A DNA stretch of 64,000 nt from Vibrio sp. SCSIO 43135 (GCF_023716665.1 NZ_CP071859.1:1488001-1552000), one strand, 5' to 3'; numbered from the stretch's first letter, positions 15,678-25,892 are shown. Notes: a model not told the origin generated them from the letters alone. Made by a program: numbers and translations.

Positions 15678-18600
15678 ATGAACACACCGCTTAAAGGGCG
15701 TCGTAAGTATTCAATAAAGTTTACTGTCGGCAGTATGTTCTTGTTTGCGACAACAGTGACTGCCTGTGTGGCGATTGGTATGCAATACTATTTTGGTAAG
15801 CAAATGTCCCAAGAAGCTGTTTTGTCCAAACTGACGAGTGCCTCCACCAACGTAAGCGAGTATCTACAACAGGTGGAAACCAATGCGACCAGCAGCGTTA
15901 AAATACTCCGCGGCGTCGCAACCAGTATTGAGCACGCATTTACCGAAGTCGAGATACGAGACATTTTCAGCCAAATCCTTTCTGATAACCCACTTTTCTA
16001 CAGCCTGTATTTCGGACGCAATGATGACCGGTTTTTTCAAGTCATCAACCTAGAGTCTTCGCCTATTGTTCGAGAGCGAATAAAAGCTGCGCCTAACGAT
16101 AGGTGGGTAGTTATCAAGATCTTCAACGAGGATGATAAACGCACGCGTATTACCAACTACTACACAGACGACTTTTCGCTGACCAAAAGTACTACTGAAG
16201 AAAGCAACTATTATCCAACCCGCAGGCCTTGGTATGTTGGAGCGGAAGGTACAGATGTTTTCAAAACGGAACCTTACCTGTTTAAGCACTTGAAGATCAC
16301 CGGTCAAACCTATTCGATTGGTAGCCCTAAAGGGGCGATAGGGATTGATGTGGTTTTGTCGGCAGTAAATCAAAAAATCACAGCGACACAACTTGGTCTG
16401 GAAGAAGGGACGGACGCAGAATCGTTCATTTTTAACAGCAAAGGGGAAGTGATCGCTTCTAATCGTCAACTGTTTAATGAAGTGTTGATTCCTTCATCGG
16501 CACCTTTAGCAATGAGTGAGGAAGAGCGTGCACTGATTGAGCAGTCTCCACCATTACTGGTGTCGAATCAAAATGACTGGGGCCCATATGATTATGCTCA
16601 ATCGGGTATGCCAAAAGGGTATGCCGTTGATGTGCTAGAGCTGATTGCCGACCAGACAGGACTTACTTTTGAATTAATTAATGGCTTCACCAGCGTTGAA
16701 CTCGCCGAGAAATACCGGATAGGCGACCTCCAGATATTGCATTCTGTTCCGGCAAACTCCGTAACACCAGGAATTAAGAGCGATTTACTGTTTGAAGGGC
16801 AACTGGCCATTGCTGCAAAAGTGATTCGTAAAATACCTAAAAATTTGAACTCGCTGACGTTTGATAGGATTGGAGTAGTAGGCGGGTTTGGTATGAAGTC
16901 ATGGTTACTAGAGCGATACCCTAAACTGAATATCGTTGAACTGGCGAGTCTCGATGAAGCGAAAGAGTCACTGATGAGTGGAGAGCTGGATTACCTTATC
17001 GATACTTACCACACTTTGAGTGAACTCAACGAGTTGGTTGTTGAATCGACAGTTTCTGTGACTGGGCTAAGTCAATCGGACCCTATTTCATTTCACCTCT
17101 ATATGAAAGAGGAAAACCAAGCGTTAATAGCAGTTATCAACCAAGCGATCGCCGCAATTTCGCCTCAACAGCGAAGAGCCTTAAAAGCAAAATGGCTAGA
17201 TACGAATCAATGGCGTGGTAGCTTCGTTCCCTATCCAGAGTTGTATCAGGTCACTCAACAACAAATCAACCATGACAAGATGATTGAAATGGAAATCGAA
17301 GGCGAGCGTCGATTTGTGTTTGTCACTCAAATGGGTTCGGGTGAATTTGGATATGAATACTTTGCGGTCGTTGTTCCGAACTCAGTAGTCACAGAACAAG
17401 TGATTCCAAAGTTAATGACTTCCATCGCAGCTACAGCACTAGTCATGTTTGCGTTAATGCCACTTGCGTGGCGCTTTAGTGCGCCAATCGTTAAGCCTAT
17501 TCGTGCATTGCGGCTGGAAACCAAGAAGGTAAAAGCGCGTAAGTATAGTGATGTTGGCTTAGTTAATACGCGAATCAAAGAGGTGTATGAGCTGTCGGAG
17601 TCCATCGCCAAAATGGGTGACGAATTACAGCAACATGAGAAGCAGCGAGAAGAATTTGTAGAGGCGTTCATTAAGCTCATTGCGCAGGCGATCGATGACA
17701 AGTCGCCGTACACTGCAGGGCATTGTAATCGCGTACCTGAAATCGGCATGTTACTCGCAAAGGCCGCAGAAGAGAGCAGTGAGGGTAAGTTTAAAGACTT
17801 TTGCTTCGCGAATGATGCTGAACGAAGAGAATTTAGGATAGCCGCTTGGCTGCATGATTGCGGTAAAATTACCACTCCGGAGCACATCGTAGACAAAGGC
17901 ACCAAGCTAGAAGCGAACTACAATCGCATTCATGAAGTTCGAATGCGATTTGAAGTGCTATTGCGCGACGCGGAAATTGAATATTTGAAGACCCTGCAGG
18001 AAGGTAGCATCGATAAAGAACAAGCGTTGTCACGTTTGAACAAGACTAAAAAAACGCTACAAGATGACTTTGAATTTATTGCTCGTTCAAATGTAGGCGG
18101 AGAATTTATGGGCGAGGCGGAAGTTGAGCGTATACAAGCGATCGCACTTAAAACTTGGAAGAGACATTTTGACGATAGCATTGGCTTATCACCATTTGAG
18201 GAAATGAGCAAAGTTAAAGCAGACGTGACGTTACCAGCAGGGCAGTCGTTACCTGTCGAAGAGCCACTCCTTTCGGACAAGCCTGAACATATTCACCGGC
18301 GTGTTCACCCTCTGGAGTTTGAACCGCATTTAGGTATCAAAGTAGATGTCCCTGAATATCAGTACAATTTGGGTGAAGTGTATAATCTCTCAATTTCACG
18401 CGGTACGTTAACAGCCGAAGACCGATTTAAGATTAATGAACATATGATCAGTGGGATCAAGATGCTTGATGCACTGCCATTCCCTCCGGAGCTGAGTCGG
18501 GTTCCTCGCTATGCCTCCACCCACCATGAAACTCTCAAAGGGACGGGCTACCCACGTAAGCTAAGTGGTGAAAGTCTATCTATCCCAGAGCGAATTCTGG

Positions 18601-18842
18601 TGATTGCCGATATCTTCGAAGCGCTGACGGCAGCTGACCGTCCGTATAAGAAGGCTAAGCCTATAAGTGTCGCCATCGATATCATGCACAAAATGGCACT
18701 GGATGAGCATATTGATAGGGACTTGTTCATTTTGTTCTTAGAGAGCGGTTGTTACTTAGAGTATGCCCATGCGCATTTGCCAAGCGCTCAAATTGATGAA
18801 GTCGATATTAGTCAATATGTGTCGCCCAGCGAGGTTGCCTAA
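15678..18842 (+). CDS. Membrane receptor with Cache, SBP, HAMP and HD-GYP domains
   Basis: A 1054-residue inner-membrane protein. Helix 1 is at about 15-36; a dCache-like domain covers about 45-265; a bacterial solute-binding (SBP_bac_3-like) domain follows at about 290-510; helix 2 is at 577-598; a HAMP linker at about 600-652; then a cytoplasmic HD-GYP domain. The HD dyad is His726-Asp727 (LHDCGK) and the signature HHETLKGTGYP is at 949-959. HD-GYP proteins hydrolyse c-di-GMP. The catalytic parts are separated by about 220 residues instead of about 60, through a charged, partly coiled-coil insertion (about 745-895). It starts at ATG behind GGAGG. Ligand unknown; divergence from tctC suggests an organic acid. 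Confidence 0.88.
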   Translation: MNTPLKGRRKYSIKFTVGSMFLFATTVTACVAIGMQYYFGKQMSQEAVLSKLTSASTNVSEYLQQVETNATSSVKILRGVATSIEHAFTEVEIRDIFSQILSDNPLFYSLYFGRNDDRFFQVINLESSPIVRERIKAAPNDRWVVIKIFNEDDKRTRITNYYTDDFSLTKSTTEESNYYPTRRPWYVGAEGTDVFKTEPYLFKHLKITGQTYSIGSPKGAIGIDVVLSAVNQKITATQLGLEEGTDAESFIFNSKGEVIASNRQLFNEVLIPSSAPLAMSEEERALIEQSPPLLVSNQNDWGPYDYAQSGMPKGYAVDVLELIADQTGLTFELINGFTSVELAEKYRIGDLQILHSVPANSVTPGIKSDLLFEGQLAIAAKVIRKIPKNLNSLTFDRIGVVGGFGMKSWLLERYPKLNIVELASLDEAKESLMSGELDYLIDTYHTLSELNELVVESTVSVTGLSQSDPISFHLYMKEENQALIAVINQAIAAISPQQRRALKAKWLDTNQWRGSFVPYPELYQVTQQQINHDKMIEMEIEGERRFVFVTQMGSGEFGYEYFAVVVPNSVVTEQVIPKLMTSIAATALVMFALMPLAWRFSAPIVKPIRALRLETKKVKARKYSDVGLVNTRIKEVYELSESIAKMGDELQQHEKQREEFVEAFIKLIAQAIDDKSPYTAGHCNRVPEIGMLLAKAAEESSEGKFKDFCFANDAERREFRIAAWLHDCGKITTPEHIVDKGTKLEANYNRIHEVRMRFEVLLRDAEIEYLKTLQEGSIDKEQALSRLNKTKKTLQDDFEFIARSNVGGEFMGEAEVERIQAIALKTWKRHFDDSIGLSPFEEMSKVKADVTLPAGQSLPVEEPLLSDKPEHIHRRVHPLEFEPHLGIKVDVPEYQYNLGEVYNLSISRGTLTAEDRFKINEHMISGIKMLDALPFPPELSRVPRYASTHHETLKGTGYPRKLSGESLSIPERILVIADIFEALTAADRPYKKAKPISVAIDIMHKMALDEHIDRDLFILFLESGCYLEYAHAHLPSAQIDEVDISQYVSPSEVA

Positions 18843-18903
18843 CTCCATAATCGAACTGTCGACACTTTGGTTGTTAGTAGTAGTGTTAGCTTGAGCGAGA
18901 ATG

Positions 18904-18937
18904 AAAAGGCCAATACACATGTTGTATTGGCCTTTTT
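18904..18937 (+). terminator. Rho-independent terminator after the HD-GYP gene
   Basis: GGCCAATAC and GTATTGGCC form a 9-bp stem, extended by AAAA/TTTT, with a 7-nt loop and a TTTTT tail. It lies 62 bp after the stop. Confidence 0.8.
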
Positions 18938-19030
18938 GTTTAAAACCCTTGTATATAAGTAGATTTCGCCACAAGTTTCCATAGCGGGCCCACCAATTGA
19001 AAAATCATAGCGACTCATACCTTAGTCTAA

Positions 19031-19104
19031 ATTGTCGACAGTTCACTTGATTGTCGACACATTAATAGTCTATTTTATATTCAAGTTAAGGAATTGTTGA
19101 CAAT
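19031..19104. promoter_or_regulatory. Candidate GntR-regulator operators before the prp operon
   Basis: ATTGTCGACA occurs twice as a direct repeat with 19-bp spacing (19031-19040 and 19050-19059), and a related palindromic ATTGTTGACAAT lies at 19093-19104. These resemble FadR/FCD-subfamily GntR operators (TnGTnnnACnA type). They sit 32-105 bp before the regulator's start codon, so autoregulation of the prp operon is likely. A further TGTCGACA is at 18857-18864. Confidence 0.6.
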
Positions 19105-19135
19105 CTAATGAGTCAACACAATAGGTAGCTTGATT

Positions 19136-19825
19136 ATGAATACGATGCTTACTTCCTCTGTCGAGGGTAAAAGCGACAAAGAAAATACTAAGTCTGAAAA
19201 CCTGACCGAGTATTTGATTGAAGCGATTGTTGGCGGTGATATTGAACCAGGAAGCAAAATATCAGAGCCAGAGCTTGCCAAGCGATTTGAAGTCAGCCGC
19301 GGCCCACTGCGCGAAGCCATAATGCGCGTTGAAGGCTTAGGTCTTATCGAACGCATTCCACATGTCGGTGCCAAGGTCATTACCTTTTCAGCGGAAAAGC
19401 TCCTCGAATTGTATTCCGTGCGCGAAGCTCTAGAGGGTATGGCGGCACGACTAGCAGCAAGGCACATTACTGAAGAAGAACTCAATGGGCTTGAAGACGT
19501 TCTTTTTCGTCACTCAAAACACATTGATGACGTGGAGGGGGCTTCATACTTTCACCAGCATGGAGACTTCGATTTTCATTATCGAATTATTAAAGCGAGC
19601 AGAAACAGCAAGCTGGTTTCACTGCTATGCAATGAGCTCTATCACTTACTACGCATGTATCGCTACCAATCTCCACGCGCTCAGTCTCGGCCAAAAGAAG
19701 CCTTAAGGGAGCACGAATTTATTCTTCAAGCGATTAGAAATAGAGATGAAGAGCTGGCTGAGATGCTGATGAGAAGGCATATCTCAGGCAGTCGTAAGCT
19801 AATAGAACAACAGATATCTATGTAA
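19136..19825 (+). CDS. GntR-family (FCD) regulator of the methylcitrate operon
   Basis: 229 residues from ATG 19136 (AGG ten bases upstream; a TTG six bases earlier is less likely). The N-terminal winged helix-turn-helix covers about 20-85, with ISEPELAKRFEVSRGPLREA as recognition region. The C-terminal FCD ligand-binding helices contain YSVREALEGMAARLAA. FCD regulators usually bind organic acids. It lies 31 bp before prpB in the same direction, so it is probably the propionate-pathway regulator, replacing the sigma54-dependent PrpR of enterics, and cotranscribed with the genes it controls. Confidence 0.9.
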   Translation: MNTMLTSSVEGKSDKENTKSENLTEYLIEAIVGGDIEPGSKISEPELAKRFEVSRGPLREAIMRVEGLGLIERIPHVGAKVITFSAEKLLELYSVREALEGMAARLAARHITEEELNGLEDVLFRHSKHIDDVEGASYFHQHGDFDFHYRIIKASRNSKLVSLLCNELYHLLRMYRYQSPRAQSRPKEALREHEFILQAIRNRDEELAEMLMRRHISGSRKLIEQQISM

Positions 19826-19856
19826 ATAAGAGACTAATGGACTAGAGGGAAAAACT

Positions 19857-20753
19857 ATGAGTCATTCTCCGGGGGCGAAGTTCCGACTCGCTGTAAAGAA
19901 CAATGATCCACTGCAAATTGTCGGCACGATCAATCCATACTGCGCCATGATGGCAAAGAACTTAGGTCACCAAGCGATATATTTATCCGGTGGCGGTATC
20001 GCCAATGCGTCGTATGGCTTACCTGATCTAGGTATTACAACCTTAAACGATGTGTTGGTGGATGTTGACCGAATCACTAACGCTTGTGACTTACCGTTGC
20101 TGGTGGATATCGATACTGGATTTGGTGGCGCATTCAATATTGCTCGGACAATCAAAGGTATGGAAAAGGCGGGCGCTGCTGCTGTTCATATGGAAGACCA
20201 AGTAGCGCAAAAGCGTTGTGGACACAGACCTAACAAAGCGATCGTAAGCCAACAAGAAATGGTCGACCGTGTTAAGGCCGCAGTAGATGCTCGTAACGAT
20301 GAGGATTTTGTGGTGATGGCTCGAACGGATGCGCTAGCGGTTGAAGGCATCGATAGAGCTATTGAACGTGCCATTGCTTGTGTTGAAGCCGGTGCCGACA
20401 TGATCTTCCCTGAAGCAATGAACAAGTTAGAGCAGTATGTTCAATTTTCGACAGCACTTGAATCTGCGGTCGGAAAGCACGTTCCCATCTTAGCCAACAT
20501 CACCGAGTTTGGGCAAACACCGCTCTATAATTGCAGCGAGCTGGCCAAATCGAAAGTGGATATGGTGCTTTACCCGCTAAGTGCGTTTAGAGCCATGAAT
20601 AAAGCGGCAGAGAACGTCTACAAGCATTTGCTAGTTGAGGGAAATCAGGAAGCGTTGCTAGAGACGATGCAGACTCGTAAAGAGCTTTATGAGCACCTGA
20701 ACTACCACGATTACGAAGATAAACTTGATCGATTGTTCGCTGAAGACAAATAG
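19857..20753 (+). CDS. prpB: 2-methylisocitrate lyase PrpB
   Basis: 298 residues of the isocitrate lyase/PEP mutase superfamily. Features: [16 protein letters not shown] near the substrate pocket, the metal-binding DIDTGFGG (84-91), MEDQ at 112-115 and the catalytic KRCGHR loop at 119-124 with Cys121. It splits 2-methylisocitrate into pyruvate and succinate, the last step of the methylcitrate cycle. The start is ATG 19857 behind GAGGG. It is the first enzyme gene of the operon, in the cytoplasm. Confidence 0.95.
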   Translation: MSHSPGAKFRLAVKNNDPLQIVGTINPYCAMMAKNLGHQAIYLSGGGIANASYGLPDLGITTLNDVLVDVDRITNACDLPLLVDIDTGFGGAFNIARTIKGMEKAGAAAVHMEDQVAQKRCGHRPNKAIVSQQEMVDRVKAAVDARNDEDFVVMARTDALAVEGIDRAIERAIACVEAGADMIFPEAMNKLEQYVQFSTALESAVGKHVPILANITEFGQTPLYNCSELAKSKVDMVLYPLSAFRAMNKAAENVYKHLLVEGNQEALLETMQTRKELYEHLNYHDYEDKLDRLFAEDK

Positions 20754-20882
20754 ACAATAGAAGCCCAAGAATCTTCTTACTTAGATATGAAAAATTATAG
20801 ATAAACCTAATCCAATAACGTGAAATCAGTTTGGTTACAACCGTTCCAAAGAGAACACAGCCAAACGAAAAGGAGTTCAATC

Positions 20883-22010
20883 ATGCCTAACCAAGCATTA
20901 GGTGGCGCAGGCCTTCGCGGGCAAAGCGCTGGAAGCACAGCACTGTGTACTGTCGGTAAAACGGGGACGGGTCTAACCTACAGAGGTTACGACATCACTG
21001 ATTTGGCTAACAATGCTCAATTTGAGGAAGTTGCGCACTTGCTGTTACGTGGTCACTTGCCGAATCAGAAAGAGTTGGATGATTATAAGACTTTGCTGGT
21101 GAGTTTACGTGGCTTACCAAAAGCGCTTAAAGAGGCGTTAGAGCTAATTCCTGCCGACGCTCACCCGATGGATGTTATGCGTACAGGCTGTTCAATGTTA
21201 GGGAACCTTGAGCAAGAAACTGACTTTTCTATGCAGCAAGCCGCGACTGAACGAATGCTGGCATTATTCCCAGCCATCATTTGTTACTGGTATCGATTTA
21301 GCCATGATGGCGTTCGTATTGATACGGAAGATCAATCTCAAGACTGTATCGGGGGCTATTTCCTAAAGCTATTGACGGATAAAGAGCCAAGCGCATTACA
21401 CAAGCAAGTTATGCACTGTTCGCTGATTCTGTACGCAGAGCACGAGTTTAACGCCTCAACGTTTGCTGCTCGAGTGTGTGCTTCGACCTTATCTGATCTT
21501 CACTCGTGCATTACCGCGGCGATTGGCACATTACGTGGGCCACTACACGGCGGCGCGAATGAAGCGGCAATGGAAATGATTCAAGATTGGCAAACCCCTG
21601 AGGAAGCGGAAAGTAACATCATGCAGATGTTAGCGAACAAAGACAAAATCATGGGATTTGGTCATGCAATTTACCGTGAGAGTGATCCTCGCAATGCATT
21701 GATTAAGCGCTGGTCTAAAGAGCTTTCGGATGCGGTTGGTGACAAAAGCCTCTATGTGGTGTCAGAAAGAGTTGAATCGGTGATGAAACGCGAGAAAGGC
21801 CTATTCTGCAACGCGGATTTCTTCCATGCTTCTGCCTACCATTTCATGGATATCCCAACCAAATTGTTCACACCGATTTTTGTAATGAGCCGGCTGACAG
21901 GCTGGGCTGCACACGTTTATGAACAGCGTGCAAACAATCGAATAATCAGGCCGAGCGCAGATTATGAAGGACCTGATCACCAAGATTGGGTTCCAATCGA
22001 GCAAAGATAG
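20883..22010 (+). CDS. prpC: 2-methylcitrate synthase PrpC
   Basis: 375 residues from ATG 20883, which has AAGGAG seven bases upstream; the frame is open further back to 20820 but without a ribosome-binding site. It belongs to the citrate synthase family, with catalytic His222 (GPLHGGANE), His261 (GFGHAIYRESDPR) and Asp312 (NADFFHA). It condenses propionyl-CoA with oxaloacetate. The short length and operon position identify the methylcitrate rather than the citrate enzyme. A 129-bp gap separates it from prpB. Confidence 0.95.
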   Translation: MPNQALGGAGLRGQSAGSTALCTVGKTGTGLTYRGYDITDLANNAQFEEVAHLLLRGHLPNQKELDDYKTLLVSLRGLPKALKEALELIPADAHPMDVMRTGCSMLGNLEQETDFSMQQAATERMLALFPAIICYWYRFSHDGVRIDTEDQSQDCIGGYFLKLLTDKEPSALHKQVMHCSLILYAEHEFNASTFAARVCASTLSDLHSCITAAIGTLRGPLHGGANEAAMEMIQDWQTPEEAESNIMQMLANKDKIMGFGHAIYRESDPRNALIKRWSKELSDAVGDKSLYVVSERVESVMKREKGLFCNADFFHASAYHFMDIPTKLFTPIFVMSRLTGWAAHVYEQRANNRIIRPSADYEGPDHQDWVPIEQR

Positions 22011-22025
22011 CCAGCCTTTTTATCG

Positions 22026-22062
22026 AGGCTCTGTAGAGCCTGAAATAGGGCTCTTCAGAGTC
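22026..22062 (+). other. Intercistronic hairpins between prpC and acnD
   Basis: AGGCTC (22026-22031) pairs with GAGCCT (22036-22041) around TGTA, and a second, weaker stem uses GGGCTC and GAGTCC just after. There is no T tract, so these look like mRNA-processing or stabilising elements rather than a terminator. Confidence 0.4.
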
Positions 22063-22082
22063 CGCTGTACAAAAATTCATGG

Positions 22083-24701
22083 ATGAAAGTTATGACGATA
22101 TCCAATGTAAACATTCCCTCTAACTTCAATCAGTACCGCAAGCGTCTGCCTGACTCCGACTTAGAGTATTACGACGCTCGTGAGGCGGTGAACGCACTCA
22201 GCGAAGGCGCATACGAGTCTTTGCCGTACACTTCACGAGTGTTGGCGGAACAATTGGTGCGTTGCTGTGATCCGAGCCAGTTAGAGCAATCGTTGCTGCA
22301 GCTCATCGAGCGAAAACGAGACTTAGATTTTCCTTGGTATCCTGCTCGCGTAGTTTGCCACGATATTCTTGGCCAAACAGCGTTAGTTGACCTTGCGGGA
22401 CTGCGTGATGCAATTGCCGATCAAGGCGGTGATCCATCAAAGGTCAACCCTGTGGTAGAAACACAGTTGATTGTCGACCACTCGCTAGCAGTAGAACATG
22501 CAGGCTTTGATCCCGAAGCTTTCGAGAAAAACCGACAAATTGAAGAGCGACGTAACGAAGACCGCTTCCATTTTATTGAGTGGTGTAAAACCGCGTTTAA
22601 GAACGTTAGCGTTATTCCTGCTGGGAACGGCATCATGCACCAAATCAACTTAGAGAAAATGTCCCCTGTGGTGCAAGCCAAAAATGGTGTCGCTTTTCCT
22701 GATACCTGTGTTGGTACCGACAGTCATACGCCACACGTAGATGCTCTGGGCGTAATAGCTATTGGAGTCGGTGGACTAGAGGCTGAAACGGTGATGCTAG
22801 GTCGGCCTTCGATGATGCGCTTACCCGATATCGTTGGTGTTAAACTGACGGGGAAAAGACAGCCTGGGATTACGGCAACTGACATTGTATTGGCGATTAC
22901 AGAATTTTTGCGAGAGCAACGAGTCGTATCCAGCTACTTAGAGTTTTTTGGTGAAGGCGCACGCGATCTTACTATTGGTGATAGAGCAACGATCTCAAAC
23001 ATGACGCCTGAGTATGGCGCGACAGCTGGCATGTTTTATATCGATGAGCAAACTATCAACTACCTGAAACTGACCGGGCGTGAGCCAGAGCAAGTCGAAC
23101 TTGTCGAACGTTACGCGAAACATACAGGCTTATGGGCGGATGATTTAGAAACGGTTCAGTACGAACGTGTGCTTGAGTTTGATTTATCCATGGTTCAGCG
23201 CAACCTAGCTGGGCCGTCGAATCCACATCGACGCCTCCCAACAACAGAGCTCGCTGAACGTGGTATAGCTGGTAAGTGGGAGCAAGAAGAGGGCTTATTG
23301 CCTGATGGTGCTGTGATCATTGCCGCGATTACTTCTTGCACCAATACCAGTAATCCTCGAAATGTTGTTGCCGCAGGCTTGGTGGCGAAAAAAGCAAATG
23401 CACTGGGCTTGACCCGAAAATCATGGGTTAAGACTTCATTCGCACCAGGCTCTAAAGTGGCGAAGCTTTACTTGGAAGAAGCGGGGTTATTGCCTGAACT
23501 TGAGCAGTTAGGGTTTGGAATCGTTGCTTACGCTTGCACGACCTGTAACGGTATGAGTGGGGCGCTGGACCCCGATATCCAAAAGGAAATCATCGAGCGA
23601 GATGTATATTCCACGGCGGTGCTTTCTGGTAATAGAAACTTCGACGGACGTATTCATCCTTATGCGAAACAGGCATTTCTCGCATCACCTCCATTAGTGG
23701 TTGCCTACGCTTTGGCTGGAACCATTCGTTTCGATATTGAAAAAGGCAGTTTAGGTAAAGATCGCGACGGCAATGATGTTTTCCTGAATGATCTATGGCC
23801 AAGCGATGAAGAAATTGATGCGGTTGTTAATCAGCATGTAAAACCTGAACAGTTCAACCAGGTCTATATTCAAATGTTCAATCTTGATGACCAGAGTGAG
23901 AATACTAACCCACTGTATGACTGGCGACCGATGAGTACTTATATTCGCCGCCCTCCATACTGGGAGGGGGCTCTTGCCGGAGAAAGAACCTTAAAAGGCA
24001 TGCGTCCGTTGGCCATCCTAGGCGATAACATCACGACAGATCATTTATCCCCTTCAAATGCGATTTTGGCCTCCAGTGCGGCAGGCGAATACCTAGCCAA
24101 AATGAAGGTGCCTGAGGAGGATTTTAACTCCTATGCGACTCACCGCGGAGACCACCTGACGGCTCAGCGAGCGACATTTGCGAACCCGAAACTGTTCAAT
24201 GAAATGGTGATTCAAAGTGGAGAAGTACAGCAAGGCTCCTTAGCGCGAATAGAGCCAGAAGGCAAAGTGACAAGAATGTGGGAAGCGATTGAAACCTACA
24301 TGAATCGAAAGCAACCGCTCATTGTGGTGGCAGGCGCCGATTATGGTCAGGGTTCATCGCGCGATTGGGCGGCTAAAGGAGTCCGATTAGCAGGAGTAGA
24401 AGCGATTGTTGCCGAGGGCTTTGAACGAATCCACCGGACTAACTTGGTTGGAATGGGTGTGTTGCCTCTGCAGTTTTTATCGGGAGTAAATCGTAAATCA
24501 TTGAAATTGGACGGCACCGAACTTTATGACGTGTCTGGTGACATAAAGGCTGGTGGTGAGCTTAGTTTGATCATCACTCGAAGTGATGGTTCGCAGGTAG
24601 ATGTCCCAGTGTTATGTCGCCTGGACACAGAGGACGAAGTGAGCGTGTATCGAGCGGGCGGTGTGCTACAGCGTTTTGCTAAAGATTTCTTAGCGCAGTA
24701 G
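22083..24701 (+). CDS. acnD: 2-methylcitrate dehydratase AcnD (Fe/S-dependent)
   Basis: 872 residues of the aconitase family, AcnA-like. Cluster-binding cysteines are Cys419 (ITSCTNTSN), Cys485 and Cys488 (YACTTCNG), and the C-terminal swivel domain has GADYGQGSSRDWAAKG. In bacteria with AcnD plus PrpF this enzyme converts 2-methylcitrate to 2-methylaconitate, replacing PrpD; no prpD is present here. The start may be ATG 22083 or ATG 22092; neither has a strong ribosome-binding site. The stop abuts the prpF ribosome-binding site. Confidence 0.94.
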   Translation: MKVMTISNVNIPSNFNQYRKRLPDSDLEYYDAREAVNALSEGAYESLPYTSRVLAEQLVRCCDPSQLEQSLLQLIERKRDLDFPWYPARVVCHDILGQTALVDLAGLRDAIADQGGDPSKVNPVVETQLIVDHSLAVEHAGFDPEAFEKNRQIEERRNEDRFHFIEWCKTAFKNVSVIPAGNGIMHQINLEKMSPVVQAKNGVAFPDTCVGTDSHTPHVDALGVIAIGVGGLEAETVMLGRPSMMRLPDIVGVKLTGKRQPGITATDIVLAITEFLREQRVVSSYLEFFGEGARDLTIGDRATISNMTPEYGATAGMFYIDEQTINYLKLTGREPEQVELVERYAKHTGLWADDLETVQYERVLEFDLSMVQRNLAGPSNPHRRLPTTELAERGIAGKWEQEEGLLPDGAVIIAAITSCTNTSNPRNVVAAGLVAKKANALGLTRKSWVKTSFAPGSKVAKLYLEEAGLLPELEQLGFGIVAYACTTCNGMSGALDPDIQKEIIERDVYSTAVLSGNRNFDGRIHPYAKQAFLASPPLVVAYALAGTIRFDIEKGSLGKDRDGNDVFLNDLWPSDEEIDAVVNQHVKPEQFNQVYIQMFNLDDQSENTNPLYDWRPMSTYIRRPPYWEGALAGERTLKGMRPLAILGDNITTDHLSPSNAILASSAAGEYLAKMKVPEEDFNSYATHRGDHLTAQRATFANPKLFNEMVIQSGEVQQGSLARIEPEGKVTRMWEAIETYMNRKQPLIVVAGADYGQGSSRDWAAKGVRLAGVEAIVAEGFERIHRTNLVGMGVLPLQFLSGVNRKSLKLDGTELYDVSGDIKAGGELSLIITRSDGSQVDVPVLCRLDTEDEVSVYRAGGVLQRFAKDFLAQ

Positions 24702-24710
24702 GAGGGAGTG

Positions 24711-25892
24711 ATGGAACACGGAAAACAGATCAAAATCCCGGCAACCTACATGCGCGGTGGAACCAGCAAAGGTGTATTTTTTAACTTGGCGGATTTGCCG
24801 ATGGAAGCGCAACAAGCGGGAAGCGAACGAGACCGTTTGTTGCTCCGAGTAGTTGGAAGCCCAGATCCTTATGCCAAACATACAGATGGCATGGGCGGAG
24901 CGACTTCAAGCACCAGTAAAGTTGTCATTGTCTCAAAAAGCGAAAGAGCTGATCACGATGTCGATTACCTTTTTGGGCAGGTTTCTATCGATTCACCGTT
25001 TGTAGACTGGAGTGGTAACTGCGGCAATCTCTCGGCGGCTGTTGGACCATTCGCAATTCACAGTGGTTTGGTCGACAAAGATAAAATCCCGCATAACGGC
25101 ATTGCTGAAGTAAGGGTTTGGCAAGCCAATATCAGTAAAACCATCGTGATTCACGTTCCAGTTCATGAGGGAGAGGTGCAAGAGCTAGGTGACTTTGAGC
25201 TCGACGGAGTGACATTTCCGGCAGCAGAAATACAGGTAGATTTCGAAGACCCTGCAGACGGCGAAGGTGCAATGTTTCCAACCGGAAATATCACAGACGT
25301 ATTGGAAGTACCGCTACTGGGAGAGTTAGAGGTCACGCTGATCAATGCTGGAATACCGACTATTTTCGTTGATGCGAGTGCGATTGGTTATCTGGGAACT
25401 GAGCTTCAAGGTGACATTAACAGTGATGAAGATGCGTTAGCACGTTTTGAGTCAATCCGCGCTTACGGTGCGGTGAAAATGGGCTTAATCGATAGCATTG
25501 AACAAGCAGCATCACGGCAACACACACCAAAAGTCGCTTTTGTTGCGCCAGCAAAAAGCTATCAAGCCTCCAGTGGTAAATCGGTCGATGAGAGCGACAT
25601 AGACGTGCTGGTTAGGGCGTTGTCAATGGGGCAACTCCATCATGCCATGATGGGTACGGCAGCGGTTGCTATAGCATCGGCAGCAGCTGTTCCCGGAACA
25701 ATAGTCAATAGAGCATCAGGTGGTGGTGAAAGAGAGGCGGTAACATTTGGTCACCCATCTGGAACGCTGAAAGTTGGGGCAAAAGCTCAGATGTGTGAAA
25801 ACAGCTGGAAGATAGAGAAGGCGATTATGAGTCGTAGCGCCCGAATACTAATGGAAGGGTGGGTACGTGTACCAAAGCACGCTACCTCATAA
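24711..25892 (+). CDS. prpF: 2-methylaconitate isomerase PrpF
   Basis: 393 residues from ATG 24711, with GGAGG ending six bases upstream; an adjacent GTG at 24708 is too close. The family signature YMRGGTSKGVFF is at the N-terminus, then DGMGGATSSTSKV and the SGNCGNLSAA segment with the conserved cysteine. PrpF belongs to the diaminopimelate-epimerase fold group and converts 2-methyl-trans-aconitate to the cis form, needed when AcnD replaces PrpD. It is the fourth enzyme gene of the prp operon. Confidence 0.95.
   Translation: MEHGKQIKIPATYMRGGTSKGVFFNLADLPMEAQQAGSERDRLLLRVVGSPDPYAKHTDGMGGATSSTSKVVIVSKSERADHDVDYLFGQVSIDSPFVDWSGNCGNLSAAVGPFAIHSGLVDKDKIPHNGIAEVRVWQANISKTIVIHVPVHEGEVQELGDFELDGVTFPAAEIQVDFEDPADGEGAMFPTGNITDVLEVPLLGELEVTLINAGIPTIFVDASAIGYLGTELQGDINSDEDALARFESIRAYGAVKMGLIDSIEQAASRQHTPKVAFVAPAKSYQASSGKSVDESDIDVLVRALSMGQLHHAMMGTAAVAIASAAAVPGTIVNRASGGGEREAVTFGHPSGTLKVGAKAQMCENSWKIEKAIMSRSARILMEGWVRVPKHATS

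Noticed and set aside
17327..18280. Long antisense frames within the HD-GYP gene
   Set aside because: They are shadows of a clearly coding 1054-codon frame with recognisable domains.
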